Notes under the pieces: model-generated | What the model was told of the DNA's origin: nothing | The model's database searches: none | The model's input: the letters and a program-made list of their open reading frames with translations, nothing else | Assembly (NCBI GenBank): GCA_003170825.1 | Contig: PMYL01000017.1 | Location: forward strand, 1 to 64,000 | Direction of reading: 5' to 3' | Length of the DNA: 64,000 nt | From: Acidobacteriaceae bacterium | GTDB lineage: Bacteria; Acidobacteriota; Terriglobia; Terriglobales; Acidobacteriaceae | In this document: positions 1 to 8,258 of the stretch, piece by piece | How positions within the stretch are numbered: the first letter of the stretch is position 1 | Layout: each line of letters begins with the position of its first letter | Program-made: the position numbers and the translations under genes

Positions 1-1
1 C

Positions 2-223
2 GTGACCTTCGCGTGGACGGGCGGGGCCGGCCCGGCAGCATACCAACTGTGGCTGGGCACCACCGGAGTGGGCTCGAAAAACCTGTATGACTCGGGATCA
101 ACGACGGGTACAACCGAGACCGTGAGCGGCCTGCCGACCACCGGGGGGACCGTGTACGCCCGGCTGTGGTGGGAAATCAGCGGAGTCTGGCAGCATGCCG
201 ACTACACCTACACGGCACCTTAG
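2..223 (+). CDS. C-terminal end of a surface/secreted protein (5' truncated)
   Basis: The frame is open from the window edge to a TAG at 221-223, and only about 73 residues are visible. The sequence is rich in Gly, Thr, Trp and Tyr, with a beta-sandwich look: it ends in alternating aromatic/small residues (LWWEISGVW, ADYTYTAP). This resembles the tail of secreted acidobacterial proteins with fibronectin-like or Ig-like modules. The real start lies outside the window; the GTG at 2-4 is only the first in-frame codon. A strong hairpin follows 55 bases after the stop. No enzyme motif is visible, so no function is assigned beyond probable cell-surface or extracellular location. Confidence 0.5.
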   Translation: MTFAWTGGAGPAAYQLWLGTTGVGSKNLYDSGSTTGTTETVSGLPTTGGTVYARLWWEISGVWQHADYTYTAP

Positions 224-278
224 CCCATGGACTCAAGGAGAACCGGAATTTCATTTCGGGGTAAGTTGAATCGTAGTT

Positions 279-311
279 GTCCATTCCCGGCGCTCTACGC
301 CGGGAATGGAC
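279..311. terminator. Perfect 14-bp hairpin, probable terminator
   Basis: GTCCATTCCCGGCG (279-292) pairs perfectly with CGCCGGGAATGGAC (298-311) around a 5-base loop CTCTA. It lies 55 bases past the stop of the preceding surface-protein gene. The downstream T content is modest (TTCTTGTTG), so termination is likely but not certain. Confidence 0.6.
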
Positions 312-373
312 GGTGCGATTCTTGTTGCCTACCTGGAGGGCAAGTGTAAGCGTCCTGAGTTCCCCGCTGGACT

Positions 374-670
374 TTATTGAAGGCAAGCCGTGACGATGGG
401 CACATGACGAGTATTGGCAGGCATGATGCACTTCCTCGGCGGCTCGCTCGGCGCGAAGCGGGTCACTTCCTCTTCCTTGGCGGCCAGCTCGGCGTGAAGA
501 TGCGCCAACTCCTCCTGCTTGTGCTCCTCGAAGCGCTTGAACGACTGGCACTCCTTGTCGCGATACATGGCGTTGCGCTGCATGAGGACCTCGAAGTTGA
601 CCAGCGAGGCGTCGAACTCCGGTCCATCCACGCAGGCGAACTTGCTCTTGTCGCCGAGCAGCCCACGGCA
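374..670 (-). pseudogene. C-terminal fragment of NfnA/SudB-like FAD/NAD-binding protein
   Basis: On the minus strand a frame without its own start reads GDCRGLLGDKSKFACVDGPE at its upstream end, then continues with DASLVNFEVLMQRNAMYRDKE and a charged helical tail. The block KFACVDGPEFD with LMQRNAMYR is the conserved end of the sulfide dehydrogenase/dihydroorotate-dehydrogenase-like subunit of NADH-dependent ferredoxin:NADP oxidoreductase (family knowledge). The FAD and NAD domains, about 190 residues, are absent. The homology stops near 665-671, exactly where an unrelated frame on the plus strand begins to look like a fibronectin domain. It is therefore a broken remnant, produced either by rearrangement or by an assembly chimera. 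Confidence 0.65.
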
Positions 671-1279
671 ATCTCCGCTACGACGTTCAACGATACCGGA
701 CTCACGGCATCCACAACCTACTACTACGTGGTTGAAGCCACCAACTCCAACGGAACGTCGATTGCCTCCAACCAGGCCAGCGCCACAACCCCTGCTGCGC
801 CTGTCGAGAGCTTCACGCTTGATGTCGCTCCGCCCTCGCTCACATTAACAGCGGGAACCAGCGGGACAGAAACGGTTACGGTGACGCCGGTAAACGGCTT
901 CCCCACCACCTCAACTGTTACGTTCGCCTGCTCCAATCTACCCGCCAACGCCTCGTGTAGTTTTGCTCCGACTTCGGTGCAAGCAGGCAACATTGTCTCA
1001 ACACTGACGGTAAATACCACGACGGCGTCCGCAGCTCTTCACTTCAACTCCGGTCCATTGTTCCCAGGATCGGCGCTGGCGGTTGCGCTGTGCTTCTTAG
1101 GTTGGAAGAAGCGGCGTGGCGTGCAACTCATGCTGCTGCTGGCGGTGAGCGTAATCGGCCTGGCTCTGTTCAACGGTTGCGGCGGCTCCAGTAGGACACC
1201 TGTTACGTCAACGGTCACGGTGACTGCAGCGTCTGGCACGTTGCAGCAAACCGCAACATTCTCACTTACGGTGAAGTAA
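663..1279 (+). pseudogene. C-terminal fragment of Fn3/Ig-like surface protein (N-terminus lost)
   Basis: From about 671 the plus-strand frame reads the end of a fibronectin type III domain (FNDTGLTASTTYYYVVEATN). An Ig-like repeat follows (LTAGTSGTETVTVTPVNGFP, then FACSNLPANASCSFAP). Next come a hydrophobic stretch, a KKRR patch, a second hydrophobic stretch ending NGCGGSS, and a last beta segment ending TFSLTVK. This tail is typical of secreted acidobacterial proteins such as subtilase or S53 peptidase homologues (family knowledge). The frame stays open upstream to 377, but there it is only the antisense of the flavoprotein fragment, so the real N-terminus is missing. A strong terminator follows the TAA. 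Confidence 0.65.
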
Positions 1280-1307
1280 ACCATTCCAAAAATCACACCG
1301 AACCGCC

Positions 1308-1335
1308 AAGGCCTCTACCGACAGGTAGAGGCCTT
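1308..1335. terminator. Rho-independent terminator, 12-bp stem
   Basis: AAGGCCTCTACC (1308-1319) pairs perfectly with GGTAGAGGCCTT (1324-1335) around GACA, followed by TGTGGTTT. It sits 28 bases after the stop of the surface-protein fragment and could act in both directions. Confidence 0.8.
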
Positions 1336-1340
1336 TGTGG

Positions 1341-1650
1341 TTTAGCCGCTCGACATTATGGCGAGCGACAGGCCAACCTAAACTCTATTTCATGAATCCA
1401 TTGCGATGCGCAAAATCGTCTTTATCGCGACGCACCCGCAAGTAATGAACAGGCGCGACTGGCTAACCTAAGCGCATGCTAATTGCCCTGCATGGCGATG
1501 AAGCCCTGTTCGACATTTGAAGCCGCCATCCGAGCTGTGCTTGGACAGTTCTCGCAGGATGGAGTTCTCGAGGAGGAGATTGTTTCGCGCACAGCGATCT
1601 TCGGCCGTCCGGCTTGACGGAAGGGCGCGCGCAGCGTCCCTATGCGCCGA
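1341..1650. other. Non-coding gap with possible gene debris
   Basis: No intact gene is visible. On the plus strand around 1517-1615 one frame reads TFEAAIRAVLGQ, which resembles the F-E-x-A-x-R-A-x-L-G-Q block of AlkA-type DNA-3-methyladenine glycosylases. It is preceded in another frame by LHGDEALFDI and is cut off after about 35 residues. If real, this is a frameshifted remnant of an AlkA-like gene, but the evidence is a single short motif. Confidence 0.25.
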
Positions 1651-2181
1651 TCAGGGCATTCTCGACTTCAGTTTGATCATCTCGCCATCCACAGTAAACC
1701 TGCCGTATCCGTGGTGGTGAATGGTCTTCGGATTCTTTTGCGTTGGGTCGATCCAGGCCTTGAGGACCTCAAGAACGAAGAGATTGAACTTGTTAACGAG
1801 ATGGGTATCGATCACCTTGCATTCGAGGTTGGCGAAACACTCGGCCACCAGAGGCGGCGCTACACACTCAGCTGGCGCCTGCGTCAGGCCGAATCTCTCG
1901 AACTTGTCTACATCGCGGCCCGAGCAGTTGCCGATTCCCACGACTATGGGCGCCAGTTCCAGCCCCGGAACGGCAATCACGCACTCCTTCGTTGCCCGCA
2001 GTGCGGCAAAGCTGTAATCGGCGTTGCTGAGGACACAGGCTACCCGCGGCGGTTCAAACTCGACCATCATATGCCAGGACATCGCCATGACGTTGGCGCG
2101 GCCCTTGCGGGCGGTCGTCAGCAGAACCACCGGACCGGGTTCGAGCAACTGGTAGACCTTCGACAAAGGTAGATCCTTCAT
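1651..2181 (-). CDS. Flavin reductase-like FMN-binding protein
   Basis: 176 residues, the usual length for the flavin reductase domain family (DIM6/NTAB-type). The N-terminal part reads PGPVVLLTTARKGRANVMAM, then the S-W-H-M-M block, VACVLSNADYSFAALRATKE, and later a typical dimer-interface region with NLECKVIDTHLVNKFNLFVL. Members bind FMN and reduce flavins or act as small NAD(P)H-dependent oxidoreductases in the cytoplasm; the exact substrate cannot be read from sequence. The start is the ATG at 2181 with only a close AGG upstream. It lies on the same strand downstream of the aldo/keto reductase (gap about 40 bases), so the two are probably co-transcribed. Confidence 0.85.
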   Translation of the reverse strand: MKDLPLSKVYQLLEPGPVVLLTTARKGRANVMAMSWHMMVEFEPPRVACVLSNADYSFAALRATKECVIAVPGLELAPIVVGIGNCSGRDVDKFERFGLTQAPAECVAPPLVAECFANLECKVIDTHLVNKFNLFVLEVLKAWIDPTQKNPKTIHHHGYGRFTVDGEMIKLKSRMP

Positions 2182-2222
2182 CCTATTCGCGGCTCCCGGA
2201 CACGATCTGCAAGGTTTTGAGA

Positions 2223-3221
2223 TTAACTGAAGCCGAGCACCGGATGAGGCGTGTACGGCTCCTCAAGAGAAGCAATTTCCTCAGGCGTCAGATGCAAGGA
2301 GAGCGCCGCCACAGCGTCCTCAAGATGATGCGGCTTGGTTGCGCCAACAATGGGCGCGGTGACGACAGGCTTACTGAGCAGCCAGGCGAGCGCAACCTGC
2401 GCGGGTGGAACGCCACGCACTCCCGCAACCTGACCCAGGCGGTCAACAACTCTACGATCGGCTTCTTCGGTTTGCGAGTACATCTTCTTCCCGAACTGGT
2501 CGGTCTCGTAGCGTTTGGTGCTTTCACTCTGCCAGGGGCGCGCCAGACGGCCACGCGCCAGGGGGCTCCAGGGAATGACGCCGATGCCTTCGGACTGGCA
2601 AAGGCCGATCATTTCCCGCTCCTCTTCCCGATAGAGCAGGTTCAAATGATTCTGCATGGAAACGAAACGGGTCCAGCCATGAAGGCCGGCGAGATAGAGC
2701 GCTTTGGCGAATTGCCATGCGTACATGGACGAGGCGCCGATATAGCGCGCTTTGCCGGACTTCACCACATCGTGCAACGCCTCCAGCGTTTCCTCGATCG
2801 GCGTTTCGTAGTCCCAGCGGTGAATCTGGTAGAGATCCACATAGTCGGTCTGAAGGCGGCGGAGGCTCTGGTCGAGTTCGTAAAGGACGGCCTTGCGCGA
2901 AAGGCCACGGCCGTTGGGCTCGTCGCGCATGACGCTGTGAACCTTGGTGGCGATTACAACGGCTTCACGGCGGGTGTTGTCCTTCAAGAACCGGCCCAGC
3001 ACCTCTTCGCTGGAGCCGCTTGAATAAACATTGGCAGTGTCAAAAAAATTGATTCCGAGATCGAGCGCCTGGCGCAGGAAGGGCTGGCTCTCTTCTTCGT
3101 TCAGAGCCCAGGCCTGTCTGCCGGGTTTCAGTTCGCCTGTGGTGGGCTCTCCGTAGGTCATGCAGCCGAGACAGATGCGAGAGACTTTGAGTCCGGTCTT
3201 GCCAAGATTGACGTAGTTCAT
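2223..3221 (-). CDS. Aldo/keto reductase (YajO/Tas-like)
   Basis: 332 residues from the ATG at 3221, chosen because GGAGTAG lies six bases upstream and the conserved MNYVNLGKTGLKVSRICLG start follows. The frame is open further upstream, but that part lacks family similarity. The catalytic tetrad of NADP-dependent aldo/keto reductases is visible: Asp and Tyr in NFFDTANVYSSG, Lys in VVIATKV, His in LYQIHRWD. The C-terminal APIVGATKPHHLEDAV block binds NADP. It reduces aldehydes or ketones in the cytoplasm; substrate unknown. It is transcribed divergently from the isochorismatase-like gene with 151 bases between starts, so the two probably share a control region. Confidence 0.9.
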   Translation of the reverse strand: MNYVNLGKTGLKVSRICLGCMTYGEPTTGELKPGRQAWALNEEESQPFLRQALDLGINFFDTANVYSSGSSEEVLGRFLKDNTRREAVVIATKVHSVMRDEPNGRGLSRKAVLYELDQSLRRLQTDYVDLYQIHRWDYETPIEETLEALHDVVKSGKARYIGASSMYAWQFAKALYLAGLHGWTRFVSMQNHLNLLYREEEREMIGLCQSEGIGVIPWSPLARGRLARPWQSESTKRYETDQFGKKMYSQTEEADRRVVDRLGQVAGVRGVPPAQVALAWLLSKPVVTAPIVGATKPHHLEDAVAALSLHLTPEEIASLEEPYTPHPVLGFS

Positions 3222-3372
3222 TGCTACTCCTTGGGGGTTGTGCGGATCGTCCAGGTCATGGCGACCCGTGAAGTTCGGTGCTTCCTCTGAGTATGAGTCT
3301 ACCGCCGCCGGGAAAGATGCAACGCCTTTACATGGGCAGCCGTATATCCTGTGCAATGAAAGGAATTCAGCG

Positions 3373-3966
3373 ATGAGCGGTCTCACACTCGATCTCAAAC
3401 TCGATCCGCGGCGCACAGCCATCGTGGTCATCGATCTTCAGAAGGGCATCGTGGGGATGCCGGGGACCCCTATTCCGACGCCAGTCGTCATCGCCAACAG
3501 CGCGCGCCTGCTCACTGAAGGCCGCCGGGTTGGCGCACAGCCTGTCCTGGTTCATGTGGGCGGTTCCGCGGATGGAACTGACCGCTTGCACACTGCATCC
3601 GACCAGCCCATGCGGACAACAGCGCCGCCTTCGCCGGACTGGAGCGACTTCATTCCCGAGCTAGACCGCCAGCCGGGCGACATTGTGATTCTCAAGCGCC
3701 AGTGGGGAGCTTTCTACGGCACGGACCTCGACCTGCAACTGCGCCGCCGCGGGCTGACAACCATGATCTTATGTGGCATTGCCACCGAATTCGGAGTTGA
3801 AAGCACGGCGCGCGATGCCTATGAGTGCGGCTACGAACTGATCTTTGCCGTGGATGCCATGACAGGCCGCCATGCGGAAAGCCATGCCAACAGCGTGGAA
3901 CGCATCTTTCCCCGCATGGGAAGAGTGCGTAGCATGGAGGAGATCATTACGGCCTTGCAGGCATAA
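3373..3966 (+). CDS. Isochorismatase-family hydrolase lacking the nucleophilic Cys
   Basis: 197 residues from the ATG at 3373, preceded by AAAGGA. The fold signature is clear: AIVVIDLQKGIVG with the catalytic Asp near residue 21, the conserved Lys in VILKRQWGAFYGT, and the loop LCGIATEFGVESTARDA. In nicotinamidase, YcaC-like and other cysteine hydrolases this loop has Cys after T-x-x; here the position is Gly (TEFGVEST), as in true isochorismatases such as EntB or PhzD (family knowledge). It may therefore hydrolyse a vinyl ether or have another activity rather than an amide. No siderophore or phenazine genes are nearby. Divergent from the aldo/keto reductase. Confidence 0.85.
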   Translation: MSGLTLDLKLDPRRTAIVVIDLQKGIVGMPGTPIPTPVVIANSARLLTEGRRVGAQPVLVHVGGSADGTDRLHTASDQPMRTTAPPSPDWSDFIPELDRQPGDIVILKRQWGAFYGTDLDLQLRRRGLTTMILCGIATEFGVESTARDAYECGYELIFAVDAMTGRHAESHANSVERIFPRMGRVRSMEEIITALQA

Positions 3967-4049
3967 CCGCTGAACTCGAACCAAAATCCGAAGCTGATGC
4001 GGCTGTTCTGCCGCATCGACACGATCAGCACTGTTTTTGCCGGCGGCGG

Positions 4050-4475
4050 CTATACGGGCAGAGCCGTTTGTTCCACGGGAGGCTTCTCTTCCGCGCGAGC
4101 CTTTTGCCGCTTGCGGGACCGGTCCATCAGCTCTTCGATGCGGGCCTGGAAGCGGCCCGAGCGGTCGGCGAGGAAGCTGAACTCCGGCACGTGGCGCACG
4201 CCCATGCGCTCCTTCAACTCAAAGCGAATGTAACCCTTGGCGGCCTCAAGGCCGGCGATGGTATCCACTTCGGCCTGGGCGATGTCTTCGACGGCGCTGT
4301 CCACGGCCACGTAAACCCGCGCCGACTTGCCGCCGGGGTTGAGCGACACCTCGGTCACGTAGCAGAAGTGGATGCGCGGGTCAACGAGCTCGCCCTCGAT
4401 TAGGACGCCAATCTCCAGCCGCAGCGTCTCCGCCACACGGTCCTGATGGTGCTTCCGCGCTCTGTGCTCCGGCAT
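4050..4475 (-). CDS. rbfA: Ribosome-binding factor A
   Basis: 141 residues from the ATG at 4475, chosen for the strong GGAGGGGGTC just upstream. The KH-like fold of RbfA is recognisable: N-terminal RVAETLRLEIGVLIEGELVD, then DPRIHFCYVTEVSLNPGGKSARVYVAV, and the C-terminal RMGVRHVPEFSFLADRS with the helix ARIEELMDR. RbfA binds the 30S subunit near helix 1 of 16S rRNA during late maturation and cold adaptation. A DUF503/YlxP gene lies 77 bases upstream on the same strand, the usual neighbour in nusA-infB-ylxP-rbfA clusters, but infB and truB are not beside them here. Confidence 0.93.
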   Translation of the reverse strand: MPEHRARKHHQDRVAETLRLEIGVLIEGELVDPRIHFCYVTEVSLNPGGKSARVYVAVDSAVEDIAQAEVDTIAGLEAAKGYIRFELKERMGVRHVPEFSFLADRSGRFQARIEELMDRSRKRQKARAEEKPPVEQTALPV

Positions 4476-4552
4476 GACCCCCTCCTGGTGCAGGTAGACC
4501 ATTCAGGATAGCAGAGGGGTTCTGGAGGACCGGCAAAAGGAGCCGCGCCGCC

Positions 4553-4849
4553 TCAGCTCTCGATGTACTCCCAGAAGGAGTCGGCCAGCTCGGCGCCGAG
4601 TTCGTTGAGCATGCGGCGGGCGGCGCGTTCCACCTCTTCAATCAGGCCGTGCAGGTAGTCGCGGGAGCGGGAGATGGCCACCACGCCGATGGTGGCCGAC
4701 TGCCACGTGACCGCCTCGTCCAACTCGGCCACGGAGATGTTGAAGCTCTGGCGCAACTGATCTTTGAGCGAGCGCACCACCTGCCGCCGGTCCTTGAGCG
4801 ACTGGGCGTGTTCGATGCGGATTTCGAGGGTGAGTTGGGCGACGGGCAT
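4553..4849 (-). CDS. ylxP: DUF503 family protein (YlxP-like)
   Basis: 98 residues starting MPVAQLTLEIRIEHAQSLKD, typical of DUF503. The ferredoxin-like small domain ends with SRSRDYLHGLIEEVERAARR. YlxP proteins are small cytoplasmic proteins linked by gene order and genetics to ribosome assembly alongside RbfA. The start ATG at 4849 fits the family N-terminus; the frame is open further upstream but that part has no similarity, and no strong ribosome binding site is seen. It precedes rbfA in the same direction, supporting a shared operon. Confidence 0.85.
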   Translation of the reverse strand: MPVAQLTLEIRIEHAQSLKDRRQVVRSLKDQLRQSFNISVAELDEAVTWQSATIGVVAISRSRDYLHGLIEEVERAARRMLNELGAELADSFWEYIES

Positions 4850-4968
4850 GGCGTCACGGCGCTTACACGGACAGTGTAAGCCGATCGCCGCTGCTGGACG
4901 CACTTTTTCTCAAGAAAGACTCGCCCCGGCGAACCAGGTGCGGGACCCCGGGAGCCTGCCAAGTTGCC

Positions 4969-6402
4969 CTAATCCGCGAACTGCGCCAGTTGTTCCGGAG
5001 CCGGTTTGGGGGTGAACAGGCTGACCACCACCATGGCGATGATGGCTGCGAAGAGAGCGGGGAAGATGGCGTCGCGCGCGGCCAGAATATGCGGGAAGCG
5101 ATCCCTCACTGCCTGGATGTCCCAGGCCAGGGTGACTACGGTTCCGCTCGCAATGGCCGCCACCGCGCCCCAGGCCGTCACGCGCTTCGAGAAGAAGGCC
5201 GCCAACACCACCGGCGTCAGCGCGGCGGAGTAAATGGTGTATGCCCAGAGCATCTTCTGGAGGATGCTCTGGGCGTAGATGGCCTGATAGAGCGCCCAGC
5301 AACCGAGCAGAACGACGGCCAGCCTCGAGACGATGAGGACTCGCTTATTGGATGCCTGCGGAGCGATGTAACGCACAAAAACGTCGTTGATCAGGTTGGT
5401 GGCCGGGGAAAACAGGTAGTTCGAGGCCGTGGAGATGACTTTGGCGAAGACCGCGCCGAGCAGCAGCGCGCCCATGAATGCGGGCAACCCGTGGCGGGCC
5501 GTGTAGGGGATGATCTCGTATGGCTGCCTGGCTGCCTCTCCGGTGGGATAGAGCGCCGAGCCAAAGACGGCGATGGCCACAATCAGCGTCTCCAGCAACA
5601 ATGTGCCCAGAATCCACCCGACGACCGAGATGCGCGCATCCCGCTCGGATCTTGCGGAGAAGAACTTCTGGTACATGACCTGGTTGCCGAGCATGAGCAG
5701 CAGGACGGGTACCATGAACTCGAGCGCGCGGACCAGGGTGAGGTTGCCCAGCACCTGGAAGTGGGAAGGCGGCAGCGCGGCGTGCAGGCCGGCCCATCCG
5801 CCGGCCTTGAAAAACAGCATAGGCGTGGCGATGATGCAGATGGCGGTAACCAGCGAGCCGATGGCCACGTCCATATAGGCCACGGAAGACATGCCGGCCA
5901 AAGCCGTGGTGACAATAACGAAGGCGGCAATCATGTAGGCGCCCAGCTCCGGCGTGACGGTGTCTGGAAAGATGAGGTGCAGGACGTTGCCGCCGCCCTT
6001 GAACTGGTAGCTGGTGATCCCGACATAGGCGAAGAGGATGGCGATGGTGCCCAGCACCCGCGCCGTCTGGTTGTAGCGGGCTTCGAGCAGGTCGGGCAGC
6101 GTGAACTGGGCGAATTTGCGGGCGCGGGGCGCGATGAAGTAGATGAGCAGCAGGCCGAGCCAGCCGCCGGCCGGCTGCCACAACGCGGCAAAGCCGTTCT
6201 TGTAGGCGTTCTCAGCCCCGGCAAAGAGCGATCCCGCGCCGATCCAGGAGGTGAGGAGGGTGAGCACCAGGACCACGGCAGGAAGAGACCGGCCGGCCAC
6301 CAGGTAGTCGGCCTTGGTCTTCACCTGGGAGGTGCGATAGAGGGCAACCGCCAGCAGGGCAACGACAATGACGGCCAGAACGGCGACGTAAAGTTGGGAC
6401 AT
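4969..6402 (-). CDS. Sodium:solute symporter (SSS family)
   Basis: 477 residues with about 13 predicted transmembrane helices. Family features include a short N-terminal helix, TKADYLVAGRSLPAVVLVLT, the unwound TSWIGAGSLFAGAENAYKNG segment, and the central GNQVMYQKFFSARSERDARI, which matches the SSS signature region. It begins at the ATG at 6402 with AGGA nine bases upstream. Such proteins import a solute (sugar, amino acid, proline, acetate or nucleoside type) with Na+ across the inner membrane; the substrate cannot be deduced. No catabolic genes flank it. It ends 120 bases before the DUF503 gene on the same strand. Confidence 0.88.
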   Translation of the reverse strand: MSQLYVAVLAVIVVALLAVALYRTSQVKTKADYLVAGRSLPAVVLVLTLLTSWIGAGSLFAGAENAYKNGFAALWQPAGGWLGLLLIYFIAPRARKFAQFTLPDLLEARYNQTARVLGTIAILFAYVGITSYQFKGGGNVLHLIFPDTVTPELGAYMIAAFVIVTTALAGMSSVAYMDVAIGSLVTAICIIATPMLFFKAGGWAGLHAALPPSHFQVLGNLTLVRALEFMVPVLLLMLGNQVMYQKFFSARSERDARISVVGWILGTLLLETLIVAIAVFGSALYPTGEAARQPYEIIPYTARHGLPAFMGALLLGAVFAKVISTASNYLFSPATNLINDVFVRYIAPQASNKRVLIVSRLAVVLLGCWALYQAIYAQSILQKMLWAYTIYSAALTPVVLAAFFSKRVTAWGAVAAIASGTVVTLAWDIQAVRDRFPHILAARDAIFPALFAAIIAMVVVSLFTPKPAPEQLAQFAD

Positions 6403-6529
6403 TTGCGGGGTTCCTCGCTGGCGTAACCTGGGTTCCCGTCAGTGTACCGGATGGAGGAGCTGTCCGGCACGGGCCGGCATTTGCTGCCCGGCCATTTGAC
6501 CCCCATCCGGCTAGTTGATAAACTGTATA

Positions 6530-6606
<77 letters not shown>

Positions 6607-7124
6607 ATCCAGCCTCCACAACCAATCTCTTGGCGCCAACGAGCGGAGCGTGCCAGGGTTCCCGCGCAGGTGGTCTTTGCTCGTGTGGGATGGCGTAGCG
6701 GAGAGCCTTTACGGATGCCGGGGCCGAGGGTACGGCGCGTGAGCGCGGAAAAGGCCCGCCAAGCAGCGACCCTTTGTTTTCAACAAGTTCCCCTGCAGCA
6801 ACTTTTTTAGACTGCTGCATAGCCGCCTTGAGCGCGGATTGCCTCTTAACTGCTTTATTTTCAACGGTTGCCCTATAGCAACCTGTAAACGCCTTGTTTT
6901 TAGAGCCTTTTCACTTTAGCCGCCTGATTCTAAACATGTTCCCCCATGGTTACCCAAGGTTGCTCTACAGCAACCATTCTGGGGTGACGTGTCCCTATAC
7001 TCCCGGTGCAAAGCACCGTGCCTTTCCGCTGGCCGTGCCGAGGATTTCTGGACCGCAGAGATAGCAAGGCCACCCCGGAAAGCGGCTTGCAGTTGGATCG
7101 GAACAGCGGCTAAGGGAACAACAC
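6607..7124. repeat. Non-coding gap with repeated small hairpins
   Basis: No gene is convincing here. The stretch contains at least two near-identical hairpins: GGTTGC (6866-6871) with GCAACC (6878-6883), and GGTTGC (6958-6963) with GCAACC (6970-6975). A degenerate third copy lies around 6787-6802. Each is set in similar flanks (a TTTTCAAC-type approach, loops CCTATA and TCTACA). This looks like a local family of short palindromic repeats. Confidence 0.45.
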
Positions 7125-8258
7125 TCACTCAGGCAGCGGCACTTCGTAGACAGCCAAATCCGGCGATTTGGTCGGGGCAACGATCAGGAGTTTCGATCCG
7201 ACCCGATACAGCAGTGGAGCGCCGTTCTGGACGCCTGTGTCCATCTCGTTACCGTCAGCCACGTCAAGGAAGTCCATGTCATGATGCCACGTGATTTTAG
7301 GGCCATCTGCCTTTATCAGCAGGAACTGGGAAGAGAGGACTTTATTTCCCCACGCCTCGGGCAGGACGTCTTTCTCGGTCGTGCAGATTCCGCCCACGTA
7401 AGCCGGATCACTGCTGCGCCCATACTGATGAGCCGCACACGGCAGTTCCAGTTCCTCCTCGCGGTGGTCGGCGTAGCTGACAACTGACCCCTTGGCGATC
7501 ATGTTCCCGTAGAAGGCGACGAGCTTTCCATCCCCAAGTGCGATGGCTCCGTTGCTCACGCCTTGTCGGTGCGTGAGTTCCTGTCCGGTCTTTTCACCCG
7601 ACTCTGTGTACTGCTCCCACAGACCGCCCACAGTGGGCCGGTTTACCCATGTGGTTTTTTTTAGAGGTTGCCAGACGATGGCACTTGAAGTGTCTTGCGT
7701 CACTCCAGCGATTTTCGCGTCTGAACCGGGCTTGAGATCAGAGACCCGCAACCTGATAAAACGAAGACCACTCACCTCCGGCTTTCCATACTGGTAGTAG
7801 TTCGAACCAAGACATAGCTGGTCACCATCGAACCCGGCGAACATCCGCTGATGATCTTGCGGTGTGAACGGCAGCGCAGTAGAGCGTCTTATCTCTGCGA
7901 GATTCTTCGTAGCAAGCAACAGGATCAAGCCTGGCTCGTGCAGCTCCGTATAGGCGAGGGTCTGTCCATCCTCCGACAGGAAGAGGCCTTCCGATGCTCG
8001 CGCTCCGTGAACCTTCGGAACAGAGATCGTAACGTGCTGAAGTTCCTTGCGCGCATTTAGGTCGTACGCAACTACCTGAAGCTGGCTAGAGAACCGCAGC
8101 AGATCGAAGGATCGATAGGCCGCATAAACAACACCGTCATGCACGGCCATACTCGGCAGCGCGAGCGCCGAGTTGGCCTTCGCCAACGGAATCGTGAACT
8201 CATTCTGCCCCAAGCACAAGTTGGACGCTAAGAAAAGGAAGACAAGTAGGCGCATCAT
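7125..8258 (-). CDS. Exported propeller-like protein, partner of the orphan Rhs tip
   Basis: 377 residues beginning MMRLLVFLFLASNLCLGQNE, a clear Sec signal peptide with probable cleavage after CLG. The mature part is made of repeated beta segments with phrases such as MAVHDGVVYAAYRS, GLFLSEDGQTLAYTE and GDGKLVAFYG, suggesting a beta-propeller; I do not recognise a named family. The ATG at 8258 overlaps the TGA of the upstream Rhs orphan cassette (ATGA), so translation is coupled. Codon use is less GC-rich than in the neighbouring housekeeping genes. By position it is the candidate immunity or accessory protein for the orphan tip, but it is large for an immunity protein, so this is inference. 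Confidence 0.7.
   Translation of the reverse strand: MMRLLVFLFLASNLCLGQNEFTIPLAKANSALALPSMAVHDGVVYAAYRSFDLLRFSSQLQVVAYDLNARKELQHVTISVPKVHGARASEGLFLSEDGQTLAYTELHEPGLILLLATKNLAEIRRSTALPFTPQDHQRMFAGFDGDQLCLGSNYYQYGKPEVSGLRFIRLRVSDLKPGSDAKIAGVTQDTSSAIVWQPLKKTTWVNRPTVGGLWEQYTESGEKTGQELTHRQGVSNGAIALGDGKLVAFYGNMIAKGSVVSYADHREEELELPCAAHQYGRSSDPAYVGGICTTEKDVLPEAWGNKVLSSQFLLIKADGPKITWHHDMDFLDVADGNEMDTGVQNGAPLLYRVGSKLLIVAPTKSPDLAVYEVPLPE

Noticed and set aside
4990-6426. Plus-strand frame opposite the sodium symporter
   Set aside because: Composition is Gln/Gly/Asp/Arg-rich shadow sequence; the symporter on the other strand has clear helices and motifs.
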